The translations under genes and the position numbers were made by a program. Below the pieces are notes generated by a model. That model was not told the origin of the DNA, did not search any database, and worked only from the letters and a program-made list of their open reading frames with translations. 9,122 nt of DNA from UBA1715 sp045600045 (GTDB lineage Bacteria; Bacteroidota; Bacteroidia; Bacteroidales; UBA1715): assembly GCA_045600045.1 (NCBI GenBank), contig JAZRXD010000103.1, forward strand, positions 1 to 9,122. Direction: 5' to 3'. Below, piece by piece: positions 4,904 through 9,122 of the stretch (its first letter is position 1; every line of letters starts with the position of its first letter).

Positions 4904-7795
4904 ATGGCAAGATTAAGTAAGGTAACAAAAGAATTTAATTTGGGATTGGACACTATCGTGGATTTCCTCGAGAAGAATAATTTCCAAGTGGACCGTGATC
5001 CGAATGCAAAGATTACGGATGAAATGTATGAATTGCTTCAACAGGAATTCCAACCTGATGCAGCGAAGAAAAAAGAAGCAGAGAATGTGGATTTGACACA
5101 AACTCGTGCTGCAAAAGAAACTGTGTCGTTGCCGGAACCTGAAGTAAAGAAGGAGGTGATTATTGAAACCGCAAAACCGGAATTGAAAGGCCCAAAGGTT
5201 GTAGGAAAGGTTGATCTTGCCAAACCAAAAGCTACAACGCCTGCAAGCAAGAAAGAAACGGTTGCGGAACCAATGCCGGCTGCTAAACCTACGGTGGAAA
5301 AGGTAGAAAAACCAGTGGAAACCGCAAAACCAGTGGAACTCCAAAAAGTCGAAGTTGTTGAAAAACCAGTACCTAAGATTGAGGAAAAACCAGAACAGAA
5401 ACCTGCAGAAGAGGAAATTTTTAAAGTTCCTAATTCAACTCCTGAGTTCAAATTGAAGTTTACGGGAGAAAAAATTGATTTGGACGGATTGAACCAAAAA
5501 ACTCGTCCAGATAAGAAAAGCCGTAAGGAAAAAGAACAAGAACGAAGAGAAAGACAGCAAGCTCAAATGCACGCTTCGCAGTCACAACAAAAAGCAGCTC
5601 CGGCTCCAGAATACAAAGAGAAGAAGCGTGCTGAAAAAGAGGATAATTTCATTAAAACTGAAATTCCTACTTTGAAAGGTCCTCAAGTTGTTGATAAAAT
5701 CAATTTGGGAAACGACTCGGATTCAGAGGCTCCAAAACATAAAAAAGGAAAACGCGATCGTATTAAGACTGGAGGAAAGGTCAATATCAACGAGAGCGAA
5801 GATTTTGGAAAGAAAGACTTCTCTCGTCAGGATAAAGGCGGAAAGAACGGAAAGAATAAACACGGCAAACACGGATTCTTCCACGAAGAAGTCAACGAGG
5901 AAGATGTTGAACGTAATATTAAAGATGTCCGTACGAAGCTCGACAGTATGGGTAAAAAAACCAATACGTCAAAACATAATCGTGAGAAGAAGGAAAAAAT
6001 TCGCCAGGAAATGGAGTTGGCCGAATTGGAACAACAGGAACAGGAAAAAATCCTTAAAGTTACCGACGTTGTTTCTGCCAACGACCTTTCTGCCATGATG
6101 AATGTTCCGGCAATGGACATTATTAAGGCTTGTATGGATATTGGTTTGTTTGTGTCGTTGAACCAACGTTTGGAAGCCGATACAATTCAAATGATAGCCG
6201 AAAATTTTGGTTTTGAAGTCCAATTCGTTAGTGCCGATGCCCAAGAAGCTATTGAAGAGGTAGAAGATAAACCTGAAGATTTGCTTCCACGTCCACCAAT
6301 CGTAACGGTTATGGGACACGTTGACCACGGAAAAACATCGTTGCTTGACTATATCCGTAAATCAAATGTGATTGCCGGTGAAGCCGGAGGTATCACGCAA
6401 CATATTGGAGCATACAACGTAACTCTTGGCGATGGACGTCAAATCACGTTCCTTGATACTCCTGGTCACGAGGCATTTACTGCCATGCGTGCCCGTGGTG
6501 CTCAAGTTACCGATATAGCAATTATTGTGGTTGCTGCCGACGATCAAGTGATGCCACAAACAATTGAAGCAATCAATCACGCAGCTGCTGCAGGCGTTCC
6601 AATTATATTCGCAATCAACAAGATTGACAAGCCAGGTGCAAATCCTGACCGTGTACGCGAACAACTTGCCAATATGAACTATTTGGTCGAAGAATGGGGC
6701 GGTAAATACCAATCGCAGGAAATAGCAGCTAAATTCGGTAAAAACGTTGATTTATTGATGGAGAAGGTTCTTCTTGAAGCCGATATGCTTGAATTGAAAG
6801 CAAATCCAAATAAACCGGCTCAAGGAACAGTTATTGAATCGAAACTTGATAAGGGACGTGGTTACACTACAAATATCTTGATTAGCTCTGGTACACTTCG
6901 TGTGGGCGATGTGATTCTTGCTGGTATGCATGCAGGAAAAATCAAAGCTATGTTCAATGAACGTGAACAACGAATTACCGAAGCTGGGCCATCAATGCCA
7001 GTAATGGTTCTTGGTCTTGACGGAGCTCCACAAGCTGGCGATAAGATCCATGTAATGGAATCGGAACGCGAAGCTCGTGAAATAGCAAGCAAACGTGAAC
7101 GTTTACAAAGAGAGCAAGAATTGCGTGCTATGAAACCAGAAACACTAGAAGATATTGCTCGTAAGATTAAGATAGGAAATGTTCAGGAATTAAACTTGAT
7201 TATTAAAGGTGATGTGGGTGGTTCTATCGAAGCATTGTCTGATTCGTTGTTGAAACTTTCTACCGAAGAAATCCAAGTTGTGATAAAACACAAAGGCGTT
7301 GGACAGATTTCTGAATCCGATGTTTTGTTGGCGTCAGCTTCGAAAGCAATTATTGTCGGTTTCCAAGTACGTCCATCTGCCGACGCACGTAGAATGGCCG
7401 AAAAATTGGGTATAGATATCCGATTGTATTCAATTATATACGACGCAATCAACGAAGTTAAGGATGCAATGTCCGGTATGTTGTCGCCTGAAATCAAAGA
7501 AGAGGTTACAGGAAGTTGCGAAGTACGTCAGGTATTCCGTATTTCGAAAGTTGGAACCGTCGCAGGATGTTTCGTCACCGATGGTAAGATTATGCGAAAC
7601 TCTAAAGTACGCGTAATTCGTGACGGTATTGTTATCTTCACTGGTGAACTTTCATCATTACGTAAGGTTAAGGAAGACGTAAAAGAAATGACGAAAGGTT
7701 TTGAATGCGGTTTGAGTATTCATAATTATAATGATATTCAAGAAGGTGATATGATTGAAGCATTCGAAGAAAAAGAAGTTTCAAGAACGTTGTAA
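4904..7795 (+). CDS. infB: Translation initiation factor IF-2
   Basis: IF-2 is the GTPase that places fMet-tRNA on the 30S subunit and promotes 50S joining. The 963-residue product has an IF2_N domain (1-50, MARLSKVTKEFNLGLDTIV), a long charged Lys/Glu/Pro-rich linker (about 51-382) and a second IF2_N-like unit (about 383-443). The G domain follows, with G1 GHVDHGKT (471-478), GGITQHIGAY (switch I), G3 DTPGH (518-522) and G4 NKID (572-575). Next come the domain II barrel (about 640-730), domain III (from about 746, KGDVGGSIEAL) and the fMet-tRNA-binding C2 barrel (about 860-955). The usual G5 SAK reads AAK here (608-610). The linker holds two copies of a motif, LKGPKVVGKVDL (94-105) and LKGPQVVDKINL (257-268). 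Its length fits Bacteroidetes IF-2. It is the last gene of the operon, followed by a strong terminator. Confidence 0.98.
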   Translation: MARLSKVTKEFNLGLDTIVDFLEKNNFQVDRDPNAKITDEMYELLQQEFQPDAAKKKEAENVDLTQTRAAKETVSLPEPEVKKEVIIETAKPELKGPKVVGKVDLAKPKATTPASKKETVAEPMPAAKPTVEKVEKPVETAKPVELQKVEVVEKPVPKIEEKPEQKPAEEEIFKVPNSTPEFKLKFTGEKIDLDGLNQKTRPDKKSRKEKEQERRERQQAQMHASQSQQKAAPAPEYKEKKRAEKEDNFIKTEIPTLKGPQVVDKINLGNDSDSEAPKHKKGKRDRIKTGGKVNINESEDFGKKDFSRQDKGGKNGKNKHGKHGFFHEEVNEEDVERNIKDVRTKLDSMGKKTNTSKHNREKKEKIRQEMELAELEQQEQEKILKVTDVVSANDLSAMMNVPAMDIIKACMDIGLFVSLNQRLEADTIQMIAENFGFEVQFVSADAQEAIEEVEDKPEDLLPRPPIVTVMGHVDHGKTSLLDYIRKSNVIAGEAGGITQHIGAYNVTLGDGRQITFLDTPGHEAFTAMRARGAQVTDIAIIVVAADDQVMPQTIEAINHAAAAGVPIIFAINKIDKPGANPDRVREQLANMNYLVEEWGGKYQSQEIAAKFGKNVDLLMEKVLLEADMLELKANPNKPAQGTVIESKLDKGRGYTTNILISSGTLRVGDVILAGMHAGKIKAMFNEREQRITEAGPSMPVMVLGLDGAPQAGDKIHVMESEREAREIASKRERLQREQELRAMKPETLEDIARKIKIGNVQELNLIIKGDVGGSIEALSDSLLKLSTEEIQVVIKHKGVGQISESDVLLASASKAIIVGFQVRPSADARRMAEKLGIDIRLYSIIYDAINEVKDAMSGMLSPEIKEEVTGSCEVRQVFRISKVGTVAGCFVTDGKIMRNSKVRVIRDGIVIFTGELSSLRKVKEDVKEMTKGFECGLSIHNYNDIQEGDMIEAFEEKEVSRTL

Positions 7796-7818
7796 TAGGA
7801 TTTTACAGTTGATACTAG

Positions 7819-7850
7819 AAAAGGTTGGAGAGAAGTCTTCAACCTTTTTT
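7819..7850 (+). terminator. Intrinsic terminator after infB
   Basis: AAAAGGTTG (7819-7827) pairs with CAACCTTTT (7840-7848). The stem continues inward for four more pairs, including one G-T, around a GAAG loop (7832-7835). The 3' side ends in six T residues (7845-7850). It lies 23 bases after the infB stop and closes the rimP-nusA-infB transcript, which separates it from the rRNA operon downstream. Confidence 0.85.
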
Positions 7851-7933
7851 GTTGTGGCCTAATTGTATTAAGCTTTACCGATATCTGATTTTAAATAAGT
7901 GACTAAAAATTCTCTTCAATTCAATATTTCAGA

Positions 7934-7941
7934 AACAATTT
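7934..7941 (+). repeat. Candidate target-site duplication, left
   Basis: AACAATTT directly abuts the left terminal inverted repeat and is repeated exactly at 8554-8561 against the right one. An 8-base match in AT-rich DNA can arise by chance, but the exact abutment on both sides supports a duplication made on insertion. Confidence 0.4.
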
Positions 7942-7968
7942 CAGAATTATGCACTTTAGTCTTGTAAA
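7942..7968 (+). repeat. Left terminal inverted repeat
   Basis: It matches the reverse complement of 8527-8553 at 23 of 27 positions. The inner 16 bases (7953-7968) match perfectly, and the four mismatches are at 7943, 7945, 7947 and 7952. Confidence 0.65.
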
Positions 7969-7988
7969 TTTTCTTCGCCCATTTCTCT

Positions 7989-8020
7989 TTACTTTTTTGT
8001 CGCTGAAGACAAAAAAGTAA
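7989..8020. repeat. Perfect 13-bp palindrome in the left arm
   Basis: TTACTTTTTTGTC (7989-8001) and GACAAAAAAGTAA (8008-8020) pair perfectly around the loop GCTGAA. It has the look of the palindromes found in Bacteroidetes intergenic repeats. It could fold as RNA or as a DNA cruciform, but it lies too far from infB to be that gene's primary terminator. Confidence 0.7.
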
Positions 8021-8073
8021 CAAAAAAACGCCGGCGACGCCGCATCTTCGCTAAAAATCTGTTCCTTCTGCTA

Positions 8074-8123
8074 AACTCTCGAGAATGGCTCCACCCACAA
8101 GCTTCGCCGCCAAGCCGAGAGTT
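8074..8123. repeat. 8-bp inverted repeat in the element core
   Basis: AACTCTCG (8074-8081) pairs with CGAGAGTT (8116-8123) across 34 bases. It is followed at once by an 11-base direct repeat, TTCTATACGCT, at 8122-8132 and 8146-8156 (24-base period). A second short hairpin, CCGAC/GTCGG (8242-8246 and 8254-8258), lies further along the core. Confidence 0.5.
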
Positions 8124-8289
8124 CTATACGCTTCATTCGTAGATTTTCTATACGCTCATCTGCGAAGTCGCACCATCGTTGTTACGTGAACGATTATCAA
8201 TTAGGGAACACTTTACAATAACACATCAAAGCTGAACTAATCCGACTGAGCGGGTCGGCGTTAAGAAAATTAATGTAGTGAAACGTTAA

Positions 8290-8353
8290 AAAGGAGTTGG
8301 TGCCTTAATACGACAAGCGTTTCGTCACGATGGTGTGGCACTTCAACTCCTTT
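8290..8353. repeat. Central 64-base hairpin of the element
   Basis: AAAGGAGTTG (8290-8299) pairs with CAACTCCTTT (8344-8353). After a two-base bulge (TT, 8342-8343), GTGCC (8300-8304) pairs with GGCAC (8337-8341). The 32-base loop contains a further short stem, ACGA (8310-8313) with TCGT (8322-8325). Confidence 0.6.
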
Positions 8354-8441
8354 AGTGGAAAGGAATTGATTTTTAGCCGAGCCAGTCCGCCGGTGGCTTT
8401 TCTTTGCGTTTCGTTCCCGTTTGGCATTTTGCTTACGTTCG

Positions 8442-8465
8442 GCAAAGAAAATGAATTTTCTTTGC
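8442..8465. repeat. Perfect 11-bp palindrome in the right arm
   Basis: GCAAAGAAAAT (8442-8452) and ATTTTCTTTGC (8455-8465) are exact inverse copies around a two-base centre (GA). It occupies a position in the right arm comparable to that of the left-arm palindrome, though the two sequences have diverged. Confidence 0.65.
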
Positions 8466-8526
8466 TCTCACTTACTCGCAAAATTCTTTTGCCACCAAAA
8501 GAAATGGAACAAAATATTTACGACTT

Positions 8527-8553
8527 TTTACAAGACTAAAGTACATAGTGCCG
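8527..8553 (-). repeat. Right terminal inverted repeat
   Basis: It is the inverted partner of 7942-7968 and includes TTTACAAGACTAAAGT at 8527-8542, the exact reverse complement of the left core. Confidence 0.65.
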
Positions 8554-8561
8554 AACAATTT
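8554..8561 (+). repeat. Candidate target-site duplication, right
   Basis: This is the second copy of AACAATTT, directly after the right terminal inverted repeat. See the left copy for the reasoning. Confidence 0.4.
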
Positions 8562-8717
8562 TCTAAAACGGGAATTTTTACCTCTTAAACTGTTGCAAAA
8601 AAAGTAGAAAAATGACTGAGAATGGAATTTTTTTATAAAAATATGCTTCTGTTTTGAAAAATAAGTGGTTGTATTTCAGCTATTTATTGAAAATTTATAA
8701 AAAAACATCTAAAAAAG

Positions 8718-8747
8718 TTTGCAAGAAAGAAAAAGTGTGTACATTTG
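8718..8747 (+). promoter_or_regulatory. Ribosomal RNA operon promoter
   Basis: TTTG (8718-8721) and TACATTTG (8740-8747, exact TAnnTTTG) are 18 bases apart, the Bacteroidetes primary promoter pattern. Very AT-rich DNA precedes it. Transcription should begin at about 8752-8755, giving a leader of about 135 bases ahead of mature 16S rRNA. It is the only strong match near the rRNA gene; no clear second promoter was seen. Confidence 0.8.
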
Positions 8748-8752
8748 CACAC

Positions 8753-8887
8753 CCCAAAAACGAAAGGTCAGAGGTTGAGGGAAGCGGGGTGAAGAGAGTA
8801 CATTGAATTAATAGTTTAAGCCGAGAATAGGGTAAGACAGAGCGGTGATATTTCACGAAAAGAGAGATATTACAAAAAAGATTTAAC
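8753..8887 (+). other. 16S rRNA 5' leader (processed precursor segment)
   Basis: This is transcribed, non-mature sequence between the predicted start site and the 16S 5' end. It is purine-rich. GTGATATTTCAC at 8845-8856 can form a small stem. Close to the 16S start, GATTTAACAC (8880-8889) resembles the core of the antitermination boxA (CTTTAACA), but this is a weak match and its position directly at the 16S end is unusual. The partner strand of any processing stem lies outside the window. Confidence 0.45.
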
Positions 8888-9122
8888 ACAACGAAGAGTT
8901 TGATCCTGGCTCAGGATGAACGCTAGCGGCAGGCTTAACACATGCAAGTCGAGGGGCAGCGCGATGTAGCAATACATTGGTGGCGACCGGCAGACGGGTG
9001 CGTAACGCGTATGCAACCTACCCACGACAGGGGTATAGCCCGGCGAAAGCCGGAATAATCCCCCATGGTTCCCCGGGTCCGCATGGGCCTGGGGGTAAAC
9101 GGGCGACCGGGTCGTGGATGGG
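8888..9122 (+). rRNA. rrs: 16S ribosomal RNA, 5' part (cut by window end)
   Basis: The universal 16S start AGAGTTTGATCCTGGCTCAG begins at 8895, equivalent to E. coli position 8, so the mature 5' end is at about 8888. It continues with GATGAACGCTAGCGGCAGGC and TTAACACATGCAAGTCGAGG, then GGCAGACGGGTGCGTAACGC and the Bacteroidales-type TATGCAACCTACCC. The segment is much richer in G and C than its surroundings, as expected for rRNA in an AT-rich genome. Only about the first 235 bases (through the V1-V2 region) are present. Sequence character places the organism in Bacteroidales; I do not assign a family. Confidence 0.98.

Larger units (their letters stand above)
7942..8553. mobile_element. 612-bp MITE-like / non-autonomous inverted-repeat element
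   Basis: The ends, 7942-7968 and 8527-8553, are inverted repeats matching at 23 of 27 positions, with a perfect inner core of 16 (ACTTTAGTCTTGTAAA). An identical 8-base sequence, AACAATTT, abuts both ends (7934-7941 and 8554-8561), as a target-site duplication would. Inside, the two arms are diverged inverted copies: GCTAAAAATC (8050-8059) recurs inverted at 8368-8377, and a CGCCGGCG-type block at 8029-8036 recurs inverted near 8387-8395. Each arm carries its own palindrome, and the centre holds further hairpins. No transposase frame is present, so it would depend on enzymes supplied elsewhere. The alternative is an immobile, high-copy Bacteroidetes intergenic repeat of unknown origin. Confidence 0.5.
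7851..8717. other. Long non-coding region between infB and the rRNA operon
   Basis: This 867-base gap has no believable protein gene. The first 90 bases are plain AT-rich DNA. Bases 7942-8553 are a single inverted-repeat element, described separately. Bases 8562-8717 are very AT-rich, with A and T runs, and lead into the rRNA promoter; they could act as an upstream activating region, as AT-rich DNA does at many rRNA promoters, but no specific site is visible. A 69-codon + strand frame (8330-8539) exists only because it crosses the repeat palindromes. Confidence 0.7.

Noticed and set aside
8330..8539. 69-codon + strand frame inside the inverted-repeat element
   Set aside because: It crosses the central hairpin and the right-arm palindrome, has repeat-derived low-information protein sequence, no ribosome-binding site, and ends inside the right terminal repeat.
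7851..8717. CRISPR array, tRNA or phage attachment site in the infB-16S gap
   Set aside because: There are no regularly spaced direct repeats, no cloverleaf-like sequence and no integrase; the repeats present are inverted and irregular.
8750..8791. CACCCC/GGGGTG stem at the start of the rRNA leader
   Set aside because: The 5' half overlaps the expected transcription start, so part of the stem would not be transcribed. The loop is 30 bases and nothing else supports it.

Overview
The window is chromosomal DNA from a member of the Bacteroidetes, very probably order Bacteroidales. Three independent signs agree: the 16S rRNA start at the right end has Bacteroidales-type sequence, the promoters are of the Bacteroidetes -33 TTTG / -7 TAnnTTTG type, and the proteins (RimP, NusA, a long IF-2, a PorT-type barrel, a TlpA-like thioredoxin) read like Bacteroidales versions. 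The family cannot be fixed from what is visible.

Layout from left to right. Bases 1-219 are the 3' end of an unrecognised AT-rich + strand gene. Bases 220-647 are AT-rich and hold no convincing gene, but they contain a good Bacteroidetes-type promoter facing right (468-495) and a possible 32-codon hydrophobic peptide gene. Bases 648-2936 form a tight minus-strand operon whose start and stop codons overlap: a secreted thioredoxin-fold protein, a VanZ-family membrane protein and a small outer-membrane beta-barrel. A divergent intergenic region follows, with a clear promoter and, directly behind it, a textbook intrinsic-terminator hairpin. It leads into rimP-nusA-infB (3086-7795), which encodes 30S maturation, transcription elongation/antitermination and translation initiation factors. 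An intrinsic terminator closes that operon at 7819-7850.

Bases 7851-8717 carry no protein gene. Most of this stretch is one structured element (7942-8553). It has about 27-bp imperfect terminal inverted repeats, diverged inverted arms, several perfect palindromes, a central hairpin and a candidate 8-bp target duplication. It looks like a non-autonomous, MITE-like or high-copy Bacteroidetes repeat. It lies between infB and a strong rRNA promoter (8718-8747). The 16S rRNA begins near 8888 and runs off the window.

Taken together, this is mostly core information-processing DNA: the nusA operon sits directly upstream of, and in the same direction as, a ribosomal RNA operon whose transcription NusA is expected to assist. 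The points most worth checking are the promoter-proximal terminator ahead of rimP, the 612-bp inverted-repeat element, and the orphan promoter with a possible small membrane peptide at 468-655. No CRISPR array, tRNA, transposase gene or defence system was found.
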